Shown here in pieces: positions 7,204 to 15,753 of a stretch of DNA of 29,020 nucleotides. Source of the stretch: Muribaculaceae bacterium. GTDB lineage: Bacteria; Bacteroidota; Bacteroidia; Bacteroidales; Muribaculaceae. A program made the translations under genes and the position numbers. A model generated the notes under the pieces. The model ran no database searches, was not told the DNA's origin, and saw only the letters and a program-made list of their open reading frames with translations. The DNA is taken from NCBI GenBank assembly GCA_009775375.1, contig VSPO01000034.1:1-29020 (forward strand). Reading direction: 5' to 3'. Each line of letters opens with the position of its first letter. Within the stretch, counting starts at the first letter, position 1.

Positions 7204-8205
7204 ATGGTAGATTACAAAACCCTTGGCCTTGTAAACACAAAGGAGATGTTTGCAAAGGCAGTGCATGGCGGCTATGCCATCCCCGCATTCAATTTCAACA
7301 ACATGGAGCAGCTCCAGGCCATCATCAAGGCCGCTGCCGAGACCAAATCACCGGTTATCCTTCAGGTGTCGAAAGGCGCCCGCAACTACGCCAACCCCAT
7401 CCTTCTGCGCTACATGGCACAGGGAGCAGTGGAGTATGCTAAGTCCCTCGGCTGGGCGAAGCCCCAAATCGTGCTTCACCTCGACCACGGTGATTCCTTC
7501 GAGCTCTGCAAAGACTGCATCGACAATGGTTTCTCATCTGTCATGATCGACGGCAGCCATCTTCCCTATGAGGAGAACGTGGCCCTGACAAAGAAAGTCG
7601 TAGACTACGCACATCAGTATGACGTGACCGTAGAGGGAGAGCTCGGCGTGCTTGCAGGCGTTGAAGACGAAGTAAGCTCCGACCACCACACCTACACCGA
7701 CCCCGAGGAGGTGATCGACTTCGTAGGCCGCACGGGCTGCGACAGCCTTGCAATCTCGATAGGCACATCTCACGGCGCTTACAAGTTCACCCCCGAGCAG
7801 TGCACCCGCGACCCCAAGACCGGTCGTCTCGTCCCCCCGCCGTTGGCATTCGACGTTCTCGAAGCCGTGGAGGCAAAACTTCCCGACTTCCCCATCGTGC
7901 TCCACGGATCATCTTCCGTTCCCCAGGAGTATGTCGACATGATCAACGAATACGGCGGCAAGCTTCCTGACGCAATCGGCATCCCCGAAGAGGAGCTCCG
8001 CAAGGCAGCCAAGATGGACGTATGCAAGATCAACATCGACTCCGACAGCCGTCTGGCCATGACAGCAGCCGTGCGCAAGGTGCTCGCCACCAAGCCCGGA
8101 GAGTTCGACCCCCGCAAATATCTCGGTCCGGCCCGCGACGAAATGGAGAAGCTTTACAAGCACAAAATCCTCAACGTTCTCGGCTCTGAAGGCAAAGCCG
8201 AGTAA
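7204..8205 (+). CDS. fba: Class II fructose-1,6-bisphosphate aldolase
   Basis: A 333-residue zinc-dependent aldolase that splits fructose 1,6-bisphosphate into dihydroxyacetone phosphate and glyceraldehyde 3-phosphate, and condenses them in gluconeogenesis. The catalytic Asp94 and zinc ligand His95 lie in LHLDHGD. VEGELG (143-148) carries the conserved Glu; SIGTSHGAYK (His190) and VLHGSSS (His234) supply the other metal ligands and the phosphate loop. Length and motifs are typical. The gene has its own near-consensus promoter and a strong terminator, so it is monocistronic. Its codons are richer in GC third bases than the polysaccharide genes downstream, as expected for a highly expressed gene. 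Confidence 0.96.
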   Translation: MVDYKTLGLVNTKEMFAKAVHGGYAIPAFNFNNMEQLQAIIKAAAETKSPVILQVSKGARNYANPILLRYMAQGAVEYAKSLGWAKPQIVLHLDHGDSFELCKDCIDNGFSSVMIDGSHLPYEENVALTKKVVDYAHQYDVTVEGELGVLAGVEDEVSSDHHTYTDPEEVIDFVGRTGCDSLAISIGTSHGAYKFTPEQCTRDPKTGRLVPPPLAFDVLEAVEAKLPDFPIVLHGSSSVPQEYVDMINEYGGKLPDAIGIPEEELRKAAKMDVCKINIDSDSRLAMTAAVRKVLATKPGEFDPRKYLGPARDEMEKLYKHKILNVLGSEGKAE

Positions 8206-8220
8206 GGCAAGCCCAAATCT

Positions 8221-8258
8221 AAAAAATCCCGCATCTTCGCGAAGATGCGGGATTTTTT
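8221..8258. terminator. Symmetric bidirectional terminator between fba and the GT4 gene
   Basis: A perfect palindrome: A-run plus TCCCGCATCTTC (8221-8238), centre GC, then GAAGATGCGGGA plus T-run (8241-8258). Because the A-run and T-run are symmetric, it can end both the rightward fba transcript and the leftward glycosyltransferase transcript, which converge here. Confidence 0.92.
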
Positions 8259-8297
8259 TATGCTTTATCTCAAGAGAAGCCGACGATACAGAAGGCA

Positions 8298-9422
8298 TCA
8301 ATGATTGAGCAGGAACTCATATATCTTCAGTTGGGTGGCCGCCACCTTCTCCACGTCGTAGTCTCTTTCGGCTATCTTCCTCGACTCCTCGCCCATTCTC
8401 CGGCGAAGCTCAGAGTCGTCGATAAGCTTCCGCAGTGCTGATGCTATTGACTCAGGAGAGTGGGTCGGAACGAGGAAACCGTTTATCCCATCTTCCACCG
8501 TGTCGCGACATCCGATGGAATCGGTGGTCACAATCGGGCGACCGATGGCCGAAGCTTCCAACAAAGACTTGGGAACGCCCTCCCTATAGTAGCTCGGGAA
8601 GCACATTATGGCGGATTGACGCAGTATGTCGCAGACGTCGTCGCGATGGCCAAGCCATTTGATGTAGCGTCCGTCGGCCATGGCGTGCATATCCTCTTCC
8701 GACAAAGCGCTTGGATTCGTAGACAATCCTCCGCAAAGCAGGAACTCGATTTTCCCTTCATAGTCCTTACGCAGAATCTCCGCCGCCTTGACAAGGTCTT
8801 TCACTCCCTTTTCCTCAAGCATACGCCCGGTGAAGACAATCTTCAAAGGCTTAACGTCGGGCTCCGCACAATATTCAAATTCCTTTAGGTCGACTCCCGA
8901 CCCCTTGATGAAAAAAAAGTGTTTCCCTCTCACGGCACCGGAATCGACAAACTCCCGTTCGTCGTCGTGGTTCTGGAAGATGACAGCGACATTCCTCTTG
9001 CTCAGGCCGAAACGCAGAATCCTCAACAAGACTTTAGAAAGAATCCCGGAGGTGTGCTCCCCGAACAACGTTCCCAATCCGCTCACGGCATAGACAACGC
9101 CTTTGGTCGTGGCAAGACGGGAAGCAATGCCGCCCCACAACATGTTTTTCAGCCCGACCTGATGGATTATCGCGTCGGGGTTGCGCCTGTAGAGGGAATA
9201 AAGAAACCTCAGGGTCTTCATCTCCTCGCGGATGTTCATCCCCGTGGGATTGACAGGCAAGGGAATCACCTTGAAACCCATCCGCTCGATTTCCTTGGCT
9301 TTTCCGGTGTCTTTCACGACGAGCGTGACATCCCACCCCTCCTCGGCGGCTTTTTCCGCGATCCGGGTTCTGTGGGAGAGAAAGAATCTATCCTCATTAA
9401 TCACCAATAATAGTTTCTTCAT
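8298..9422 (-). CDS. Glycosyltransferase family 4
   Basis: A 374-residue GT-B enzyme. The N-terminal half begins MKKLLLVINEDRFFLSHR. The C-terminal donor-binding half has FTGRMLEEKGVKDLV, then YREGVPKSLLEASAIGRPIV, which holds the E-x7-E signature of the family, and ends with the usual helix returning to the N-domain. It resembles GalNAc- or N-acetyl-aminosugar-transferring GT4 enzymes of bacterial surface-glycan loci, but the donor cannot be fixed from sequence alone. It is the leftmost gene of the polysaccharide locus and points away from the flippase, separated by a 374-bp divergent region. It acts on the cytoplasmic face on a lipid-linked acceptor. Confidence 0.88.
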   Translation of the reverse strand: MKKLLLVINEDRFFLSHRTRIAEKAAEEGWDVTLVVKDTGKAKEIERMGFKVIPLPVNPTGMNIREEMKTLRFLYSLYRRNPDAIIHQVGLKNMLWGGIASRLATTKGVVYAVSGLGTLFGEHTSGILSKVLLRILRFGLSKRNVAVIFQNHDDEREFVDSGAVRGKHFFFIKGSGVDLKEFEYCAEPDVKPLKIVFTGRMLEEKGVKDLVKAAEILRKDYEGKIEFLLCGGLSTNPSALSEEDMHAMADGRYIKWLGHRDDVCDILRQSAIMCFPSYYREGVPKSLLEASAIGRPIVTTDSIGCRDTVEDGINGFLVPTHSPESIASALRKLIDDSELRRRMGEESRKIAERDYDVEKVAATQLKIYEFLLNH

Positions 9423-9796
9423 TCACGATGTCAGATAAAAAAAGGACAACCGGCGGAACCGCTCCGCAGCTCTCCAAAAGATTTGTAAATAAGGCCGACG
9501 AATGACCGTTTGCCTCCGAGAAAGGAGCTTCTATACCGCTCAATCCGGAAGCCAACAGCATAAGTCAAACCTCAAGTTTATAGAATCCCCATCCGGAATC
9601 CCATCCAAATAAAATACGATTATTTTCGCCGTTTATTGTCTGCCGCCCTCATTCCAGACATTCAAGTCGCGAAAAAATATCGAATGATTACAAAAGTTTC
9701 TACATCTTCATTTCCCAATTAGAATAATTGAGATTGCTCCGCCGTTATGATTAAGGAGCCGTTTAAAGCTTTTAAGAAGACAAACCAACTTCAGGC
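9423..9796. other. Divergent intergenic region between GT4 and flippase
   Basis: This stretch should hold the promoters for the leftward GT4 gene and for the rightward flippase operon. I find no complete TTTG-N20-TAnnTTTG match on either strand; TATTTTCG near 9620 is the nearest and has no -33 element. Short imperfect repeats (ATCCGGAA near 9543 and 9592) and a weak hairpin (GCTCC...GGAGC, about 9737-9759) are visible. There is no UpxY-like regulator gene and no obvious invertible-promoter repeats. Confidence 0.5.
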
Positions 9797-11026
9797 ATGA
9801 GCAACATCAGAAACATCATATGGAGCGGAATCTCGATTCTTGGACAATCGGGAATCACCTTCCTATCCACCGTCATTCTTGCCCGGATGCTGACCCCGGA
9901 TGATTTCGGGTTGATTGGAATCGTCACGATATTCATTGCTTTCGCCCAGATTGTGGTAGACTCCGAGATGGGGGGAGCGCTTCTCAAAAAGCCGACCGTC
10001 ACGAATGCTGACTATTCCACTCTCTTCTATTATAATCTCGTTGTCAGTATCCTGATATTCCTCCTTCTTTATTTCACGGCCCCGCTTATCGCCGATTTCT
10101 ACTCAGAAGAAGCACTGACCGACATAATCCGGATAATCAGTCTGACCATCATCATCCATGCATTCAGAGTGACCCAACGGATAATGATATTCAGAGACTT
10201 GAACTATAAGATCTACGCTATTATCAATCTTGTCAGCGGAATAGTGTCGTTGGGAGTAGCCATATTGATCGCGATGGAAGGCTACGGCTACTGGGCATTG
10301 GTGTGGATGCAAATTGTGCTTGCCGTGATGCACGTGGTCTGTATGCAGATATACAACCGTTTCATACCGTCGCTAACCTTCTCTCGTGAATCATTTCGCT
10401 ATCAGTTCTCTTTTGGCATAAGCCTTCTTGGCTCCGACACAATACGGACAATCGCCAACAATATCTCCACCAACATCATTGGCAAGATTTCCTCCATGCA
10501 ATTTACGGGCTACTATACGCAGGTAGGGAGAATCACGAATTTCTGCCAAAATTCCATCACCACAATGATGGACCAGACGATATTCCCGATGATGGCGAGA
10601 ATGGAGAATCCGTTAAAGGTGCTTAATGTCTACCACCGGCTACTATGGATCCTGTCGGCCGGGCTCTTATTAGTGACGGTGCTTTTCCTCGTGTTTGCCG
10701 AATTGATAATCCGGATAGTGCTCGGGGAGGAATGGATGAGCACGACAGAAATATTCAGAATCCTCGCCATATCCATCCCTCCTGCATCCATACAGATACT
10801 TTGTCGCAACGTCATAAAGACTCTTGGCGACACAAAAAAGATATTTTATCTTGAGACCGTGAAATCCGCAATCGTTATTGCCACGCTACTTGCAGCTGCA
10901 TTCGCGGGCAACATCTGGGTGGTCTGGGCAATTGTAGTGTCACAAATAATTAGCTGCGTCATTTGGCTGGTCTCCACGGAGCGCCAGATCAAGAAGCACA
11001 TAGCCGGCCAAACGACAAAGAAATAA
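9797..11026 (+). CDS. Wzx-type oligosaccharide flippase (MOP superfamily)
   Basis: A 409-residue integral membrane protein with about 12 hydrophobic segments in pairs. The N-terminus (WSGISILGQSGITFLSTVIL, then RMLTPDDFGLIGIV) is characteristic of the polysaccharide-flippase branch related to WzxC/TuaB. It should translocate undecaprenyl-diphosphate-linked repeat units from cytoplasm to periplasm. It is shorter than many relatives (about 480-490 residues), with the last membrane pair followed directly by a basic tail, but no frameshift is visible. It heads the rightward biosynthetic set, 13 bp before the EpsG-like polymerase, which is the usual partner. Confidence 0.88.
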   Translation: MSNIRNIIWSGISILGQSGITFLSTVILARMLTPDDFGLIGIVTIFIAFAQIVVDSEMGGALLKKPTVTNADYSTLFYYNLVVSILIFLLLYFTAPLIADFYSEEALTDIIRIISLTIIIHAFRVTQRIMIFRDLNYKIYAIINLVSGIVSLGVAILIAMEGYGYWALVWMQIVLAVMHVVCMQIYNRFIPSLTFSRESFRYQFSFGISLLGSDTIRTIANNISTNIIGKISSMQFTGYYTQVGRITNFCQNSITTMMDQTIFPMMARMENPLKVLNVYHRLLWILSAGLLLVTVLFLVFAELIIRIVLGEEWMSTTEIFRILAISIPPASIQILCRNVIKTLGDTKKIFYLETVKSAIVIATLLAAAFAGNIWVVWAIVVSQIISCVIWLVSTERQIKKHIAGQTTKK

Positions 11027-11039
11027 GAACGAAAGAAAA

Positions 11040-12143
11040 ATGGAATATCTCATACCTGTAGTATTAGCAGCGATTGGAGGCTATTATAACAAACGCTTCC
11101 CTACCAAAATCAAGGTAATATATATCCTTGTCATTTGGATCTATATTTTTGTCATGCTCGGTTTTAGATATAAAGTCGGTGTCGATACCCTATCTTATAT
11201 GTATAGTTTCAGGCACATCAAAGATATCAGCGACTTATCATTATCCGATATAACCGAACAAAGGTATGAACCGGGATATTTATTGCTATGTTCGGTATGC
11301 AAAACTCTGTTCAGGGATTTTTGGGTATTTCAAATGTTAATGGCTGCCATAACAAATGGATGTATTTTTATTTTTTTACGAAGGTACTGCAATAACATAT
11401 TCATTGGTTTACTCGTTTTCTTTGTTATGCAGTGGCTGTACTTCTCTACAGAAATCATGCGGGAAAGTGTGGCAATTGCGATCTTTCTTTTGAACTACCG
11501 CAATATTGAGAATAAACGTTGGCTAAGATATTATCTTTTTTCATTGTTATCCATTTCATTTCACTATTCTGCCATCATCATATGCGTATTCCCTTTGGTG
11601 AGATATTTGAGGTTAAACTTAATTTATATCATTGGCTGCATCGCCATATTATTCTCACTGCCTATTTTTGATTTTATGGTAGAAATATTACCATTCAAAT
11701 CAATAACAATGCGTATTGATCAATATATTAGAATGCGCGAAACTTTTAACATGAATTGGATTATTGGGGAATTAATAAAATCAATAGCCCCCCCCTTGAC
11801 GGCATTAATTATATATCGTGTGGCTAAATTAAAATTAAGAGAGGAACCAATGATATTGCTTCAAATAATATTTTGCATCGGCTTTTTCTCTATTCCTATA
11901 ATATTCTCTCGCTTCACGAACTATACATCCATGTTTGTAACAGTCGCATTAGCCAATTTAATCAGCAACACCAGCCTTAGAAATTGGGTAAAGGCAACCG
12001 TTATTGGAATTATTTTAGTTTCTCAAACCCCATATTACATTTCCATGTATCGGACCTGGTTCCCATACGTGTCAATTTTCAATCCCAAAACCCTACCGGA
12101 TAGAGAAAATAGATGGAAGAATGAATTTCTCAAAAGTTATTAG
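11040..12143 (+). CDS. EpsG-family polysaccharide polymerase (Wzy-like)
   Basis: A 367-residue membrane protein with about 10 hydrophobic segments. Diagnostic EpsG motifs are present: GFRYKVGVDTLSYMYSF (residues 41-57), EPGYLLL (77-83), MRESVAIAIFLL (about 140-151) and SFHYSA (about 173-178). EpsG proteins join repeat units on the periplasmic side and replace a classical Wzy. The gene is visibly AT-richer than its neighbours, which is common for polymerases exchanged between surface-glycan loci. It follows the flippase by 13 bp and is followed by a 430-bp gap. The family call is firm; polymerase activity is inferred from family and context. Confidence 0.85.
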   Translation: MEYLIPVVLAAIGGYYNKRFPTKIKVIYILVIWIYIFVMLGFRYKVGVDTLSYMYSFRHIKDISDLSLSDITEQRYEPGYLLLCSVCKTLFRDFWVFQMLMAAITNGCIFIFLRRYCNNIFIGLLVFFVMQWLYFSTEIMRESVAIAIFLLNYRNIENKRWLRYYLFSLLSISFHYSAIIICVFPLVRYLRLNLIYIIGCIAILFSLPIFDFMVEILPFKSITMRIDQYIRMRETFNMNWIIGELIKSIAPPLTALIIYRVAKLKLREEPMILLQIIFCIGFFSIPIIFSRFTNYTSMFVTVALANLISNTSLRNWVKATVIGIILVSQTPYYISMYRTWFPYVSIFNPKTLPDRENRWKNEFLKSY

Positions 12144-12283
12144 CTAATACACAAACAATCAATAATTTAATTTACGATATAATAAGAATGAAGATTCATT
12201 GTTTCCCTTAGCGATTATCAATGCGGAATTCGGCCGGGCCGGTAAAATCCTCGGTGCTGAATTTGCACCGTCAGCCATATGCT

Positions 12284-12360
12284 GTTCCGATTTGAAAAAT
12301 TTTGTTCTTTTTTGAAAAATAAAAGTTCGTTCTGATTTGAAAAATCTTGTTCTGATTTGG
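12284..12360 (+). repeat. Four imperfect direct repeats, unit GTTCTGATTTGAAAAAT
   Basis: Copies begin at about 12284, 12304, 12329 and 12349 (spacings 20, 25, 20 bp). The first is GTTCCGATTTGAAAAAT, the second is diverged (GTTCTTTTTTGAAAAAT), the third matches the unit, and the fourth is cut after GTTCTGATTTG. The copies are too short and too closely spaced for CRISPR. They could be a slippage-derived repeat or protein-binding sites. Confidence 0.7.
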
Positions 12361-12515
12361 CTGTTATGGGCTTTTACGGGAAGGATGGGGGGATGGAAGT
12401 GCAAAGACAGCAATGGGAGTCGTGAGTTTTATGTTATTTTGAGGAAATCTGAGAAAACGCGAAAAAGTTTTAGCAACTTTATTATTTATATGAAGGAATC
12501 TCTCAAAATTTTTCT

Positions 12516-12523
12516 TACTTTTG
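12516..12523 (+). promoter_or_regulatory. Possible -7 element before the GT2 gene
   Basis: TACTTTTG matches the Bacteroidota -7 box TAnnTTTG. No TTTG lies 19-21 bp upstream, so only half the promoter is supported. It would give the GT2-GT4 pair its own transcript after the 430-bp gap. Confidence 0.35.
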
Positions 12524-12573
12524 TGGTATGATTGAGCGCGGAAGCGGCAATCTAACGCTGTTAGACAATTTCT

Positions 12574-13497
12574 ATGGGAATGAAAAGGATAGCAATTTTG
12601 ATGTCGACGTTCAACGGTGAGAAATTCATCGTTGAGCAACTTGACAGCATTTTGAATCAAAAGGGCGTTGACATGAAGCTCTTGATAAGGGATGACGGAT
12701 CGACTGACAAGACCTTGACTATCATTTCTGATTACATCGAAAGATACCCCGATTTGATTATTCTTATCAAGGGGAATAATATCGGATGGAGAAAGTCTTT
12801 CTTTGAGTTGGCGGAATATGCAGCCCAAAATCTTAGGGATTACGATTATTTCGCCTTTGCCGACCAAGACGACATCTGGATGCCCGACAAACTATCACGC
12901 GCCGTAGATTGCATCAAATGCCATGATTCTGGAATCGCGCTCTATTGCTCAAATTTCCATTATTATGAAAATGGCATCAACCATGGCTTGGGCCGTGATG
13001 AATCTCTGACCCCATCCGCCAAGAAATGCCTGATAAGGAATCTTGGTCTTGGATGCTCTGAAGTCATGAACAGAAACCTCCTTCTTGCTTTTACTAAAGA
13101 AAGGCCGAAGATGGAGATGGCTCACGACGAATGGGCATATTTAGTTGCAAATCTTTGTGGACATATGTTTCTTGACAAAGAATCACGTATACTTTATCGT
13201 CAGCATTCCGGCAATCAGGTAGGTATTAGAAGAAGCTTTCTCCAAATTTGGAAACGCAGATTAAGGACATTGGGCAAATCATTGAAAACACATCCCAAAG
13301 AAACTGCCGCTAAAGAAATGATCCGCATTCACGGGAATCTTATGACCCACGAAGCTATGGAGGCAGCTATAAAACTCGCAACATATCGTGGTTCAATTTC
13401 CTCAATGCTTAATTTGCTGCGAGATAAAGATTACACATTTGACCGGCGCAACAGTGATTTTTGGCTAAAATTAAAAATTTTGTTCGGCATCCTATAA
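12574..13497 (+). CDS. Glycosyltransferase family 2
   Basis: A 307-residue GT-A enzyme. The nucleotide-binding start is IAILMSTFNGEKFIVEQLDS, followed by RDDGSTDKT (about 39-47) and the metal-binding region FAFADQDDIWMPDK (about 92-105), whose DQDD form is common in rhamnosyltransferase-like GT2 enzymes. It should add one sugar to the growing repeat unit on the cytoplasmic side. The ATG at 12574 or the in-frame ATG at 12580 could be the start (MGMKR or MKR); neither has a clear Shine-Dalgarno sequence. A second GT4 gene follows after 58 bp. The donor sugar is unknown. Confidence 0.88.
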   Translation: MGMKRIAILMSTFNGEKFIVEQLDSILNQKGVDMKLLIRDDGSTDKTLTIISDYIERYPDLIILIKGNNIGWRKSFFELAEYAAQNLRDYDYFAFADQDDIWMPDKLSRAVDCIKCHDSGIALYCSNFHYYENGINHGLGRDESLTPSAKKCLIRNLGLGCSEVMNRNLLLAFTKERPKMEMAHDEWAYLVANLCGHMFLDKESRILYRQHSGNQVGIRRSFLQIWKRRLRTLGKSLKTHPKETAAKEMIRIHGNLMTHEAMEAAIKLATYRGSISSMLNLLRDKDYTFDRRNSDFWLKLKILFGIL

Positions 13498-13555
13498 TCT
13501 TTCTCATCGCAATCACAAAGCATTAAAAAAAATAGAACAAAACAATCCCATAAGT

Positions 13556-14725
13556 ATGCATACAGAAGACAAGGAGATAAGAGTGTTGGTCGTAACAAGC
13601 CAATACGTCAGAGTGGAGAACGGCAAAGTGCTTGTCTCTGCCAATACCTACGACATTCTCAAGAGATTCTTATACATTGGACCACTCTCAATCATAGGCA
13701 GAACCTACCATGGCAAAGCCGCGACCAACATAGATAAAGAGATTTCAGAAATATCGCCATTAAACGTGAGGCTCATATCAAAGTCTCATATCTTTGTCCC
13801 CAATAAATATAAACGGCTTATTGACGAAACAATACAAAACAACGACCTAATCATAGGCTACGTGCCAGACCTTAATGCAGAATATGGCGCTAATGCAGCC
13901 AAAAGATACCATAAAAAGTATCTTTCTTACGTTGTAGGATGTACATGGGACATGCTTTGGAATCATTCTCCAAAAGGGAAGGCGATAGCACCACTTGCGT
14001 ATTTCTCATTAAAACGCACGCTGAAAAAATCTGATTATGCTCTCTATGTATCACAAAAGTTCTTACAGAAGAGATATCCTACAAATGGCCTGCAGATTGG
14101 CATCGGAGACGTGAGAATCACGGATCACGGCGATTATATTCTTAAAAACCGTCTCAATAAAATTTCAAAGACCAACCTGTCGGAACGTATCACATTATGC
14201 ACTATCGGCGCAGTATACGTAAGATATAAAGGTCAGCAATACGTGATTGAAGCGTTGGGGAAACTAAAACAAATGGGAGACACCAGATTCCATTATTATC
14301 TCATAGGAGGTGGAAGCCAAGACTATCTTCTCAGTGTTGCAAAAAGATGGGACGTTGAAGAACAGGTGCATTTCATGGGAATCATGCCACATTCAGAAAT
14401 CTTTGCCTTTATGGACAGCATGGACGTATGCATTCATCCAAGCCTTACAGAGGGATTTTCACGCTGCATAGTCGAAGCGATGAGCAGGGCAACACCCTGC
14501 ATAGCTACAAGAGCCGGTGCAATTCCCGAACTTCTTCCTAATGAATGCCTATTTACTGCAAAATCTCCTGATGAAATCGTCAAAGTCCTGAATAATATCG
14601 ACAAGGAATATTTAACGAGAAACGCAGAAAGGAATTTTCTAAAATCAGACAACTATACCGAGATAAATCTTGACAAAATCAGGCATCAATTTTTCGACAA
14701 AATAAAGGCCTCGATATTCAATTAA
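13556..14725 (+). CDS. Glycosyltransferase family 4
   Basis: A 389-residue GT-B enzyme. The C-terminal half carries GAVYVRYKGQQYVIEAL (donor-site loop), then HPSLTEGFSRCIVEAM followed by RATPCIATRAGAIPELL, the E-x7-E block that contacts the donor phosphate and sugar. The N-terminal acceptor half (EIRVLVVTSQYVRVENGK onward) is less conserved, as usual. It is the last gene of the rightward set and ends 15 bp before a strong terminator. It probably adds the last or next-to-last sugar of the repeat unit; specificity cannot be read from the sequence. Confidence 0.87.
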   Translation: MHTEDKEIRVLVVTSQYVRVENGKVLVSANTYDILKRFLYIGPLSIIGRTYHGKAATNIDKEISEISPLNVRLISKSHIFVPNKYKRLIDETIQNNDLIIGYVPDLNAEYGANAAKRYHKKYLSYVVGCTWDMLWNHSPKGKAIAPLAYFSLKRTLKKSDYALYVSQKFLQKRYPTNGLQIGIGDVRITDHGDYILKNRLNKISKTNLSERITLCTIGAVYVRYKGQQYVIEALGKLKQMGDTRFHYYLIGGGSQDYLLSVAKRWDVEEQVHFMGIMPHSEIFAFMDSMDVCIHPSLTEGFSRCIVEAMSRATPCIATRAGAIPELLPNECLFTAKSPDEIVKVLNNIDKEYLTRNAERNFLKSDNYTEINLDKIRHQFFDKIKASIFN

Positions 14726-14740
14726 GCCTAAAAGCGCCAT

Positions 14741-14786
14741 TAAGAGCTTGTTTAAAAATGAATGTTAAACAAGCTCTTATATTTTT
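14741..14786 (+). terminator. Strong hairpin terminator after the GT4 gene
   Basis: A 15-bp perfect stem, TAAGAGCTTGTTTAA (14741-14755), with a 9-nt loop and its complement at 14765-14779, is followed by TATTTTT. It separates the rightward glycosyltransferase operon from the convergent cpsB side. The arm resembles the end of the 200-bp element at 19221 (CTTGTTTAAA versus GTTGTTTAAA), so it may be of repeat origin. Confidence 0.8.
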
Positions 14787-14932
14787 ACGATTACTAAGGA
14801 TAATAAATGTGGCAACACGCATGCCGAGAAAATTCTTGCATCCTCTACAAGAAATTTGTTCAAATCATCATCACCGCACTCAAATCCGGAAAGATCAGTA
14901 TCAGAAGTGAGACGTACAAGTTTCATACTCAT
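14777..14932 (-). pseudogene. Truncated GNAT acetyltransferase (N-terminus only)
   Basis: The minus strand encodes 51 residues starting MSMKLVRLTSDTDLSGFECG. The segment FECGDDDLNKFLVEDARIF matches the N-terminal signature (F-x-CGD-x-DLN-x-F) of a GNAT subgroup common in Bacteroidota and found in toxin-antitoxin-like loci. After about residue 35 the match is lost, and the frame ends in the right arm of the terminator hairpin. The acetyl-CoA-binding part is absent, so the fragment cannot be an active acetyltransferase. It starts 16 bp downstream of the cpsB stop on the same strand. The 3' part was probably removed by the event that placed the palindrome here. Confidence 0.6.
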
Positions 14933-14948
14933 ATGCAGGCTGCAATAT

Positions 14949-15683
14949 TTACGATCTTATGATAGGAGAGGAAGTTAGGGCTTTCAGACTATCGAGGAAG
15001 TCTTTTTTGCGGGGAGATTGCTCCAGGAATTTATTTACACTGTCGAGGCGATGAAGGTCGCCGCCGAGAAGGTCGATCATATCATGGGAAAGAAGCCATT
15101 CGGCTTTCTTTTGGGCTGTATCCCCATATCCCCCAACGAGGGAGACATAATTGAGCTGGAATTTAAGCCCCATATCCCTAAGTCGCTTATAATCCTCCTC
15201 CTCCATATAACGATAGCGTTCAGGATGAGCAAGAATAGGGAAATAGCCTGCTGAAAAGATCTTTTCGAGAATCCCTTCAAGATTGAACGGAGGGGTGAAA
15301 TATGACGTCTCCACCAAAAGATGGTTGCCATCCTCCCCTATCGGAAGGAAATCCCTTTTTTCGAGCCGCTCCTCAAACAGAGCGTCCAACATATTTTCTG
15401 AAGCAAGCCTCAGCTCAGTCTTTCCGGTCCAGGCATTACTTAGATCCTCAAATTTCTGACGGAGTACTTCGGTTTCATTGGGATAATCCTCCATGATATG
15501 CGGGGTAAGCCATACCTTCTTTATCCCAAGTTCATCGAATCTCTTAAGAACAGAGATAGAATCGTCAAGCGTCTTTATACCGTCGTCTACACCCGGAAGA
15601 ATATGGGAATGCCAGTCGGTGAACCCCTCAAACATTCCGGAATCCTTCAAGGATGCTATTTTCTTAAATGGCCAAATTCCCAT
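14949..15683 (-). CDS. CpsB/YwqE-type tyrosine-protein phosphatase (PHP domain)
   Basis: A 244-residue metal-dependent phosphatase of the PHP fold. DWHSHILPGVDDG (residues 23-35) is the signature metal-binding loop, with LTPHIMEDYPNE (about 59-70), ILAHPERY and GGDLHR supplying further ligands. CpsB-type enzymes remove phosphate from the tyrosine cluster of the chain-length-regulating kinase and so control polysaccharide assembly. The gene is 70 bp downstream of wzc on the same strand, matching that role. The family is best known from Gram-positive capsule loci, and in Bacteroidota it commonly takes the place of a Wzb-type phosphatase. Confidence 0.92.
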   Translation of the reverse strand: MGIWPFKKIASLKDSGMFEGFTDWHSHILPGVDDGIKTLDDSISVLKRFDELGIKKVWLTPHIMEDYPNETEVLRQKFEDLSNAWTGKTELRLASENMLDALFEERLEKRDFLPIGEDGNHLLVETSYFTPPFNLEGILEKIFSAGYFPILAHPERYRYMEEEDYKRLRDMGLKFQLNYVSLVGGYGDTAQKKAEWLLSHDMIDLLGGDLHRLDSVNKFLEQSPRKKDFLDSLKALTSSPIIRS

Positions 15684-15753
15684 TGCTACAATCTCCTTAA
15701 ATATAACTTACAACTCATCCGGACAATTCCCCTCAGCCTGTCAAACGAGGCCA

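Larger units (their letters stand above)
12144..12573. other. 430-bp AT-rich gap with repeats
   Basis: There is no convincing gene on either strand; the open frames here are short, low-complexity and lack family features. It contains a small hairpin (CGGTGC-N7-GCACCG, 12252-12270), a block of four short direct repeats (12284-12360), and a possible -7 element (12516-12523) about 50 bp before the GT2 start. The break in an otherwise tight rightward gene row suggests an old insertion or deletion in the locus. Confidence 0.5.

Noticed and set aside
9423..9796. Invertible promoter typical of Bacteroides capsule loci
   Set aside because: No flanking inverted repeats of recombinase-site type and no complete promoter were found.
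12284..12360. CRISPR-like array
   Set aside because: Repeats are about 17 bp with spacings of 3-8 bp between units, imperfect, and without cas genes.
12159..12413. An 84-codon minus-strand frame in the gap
   Set aside because: The peptide is mostly translated direct repeats (FFKSE-type), has no start signal, and matches no family I recognise.
12337..12531. A 64-codon plus-strand frame before the GT2 gene
   Set aside because: Low-complexity sequence overlapping the repeats and the putative -7 element, with no family features.
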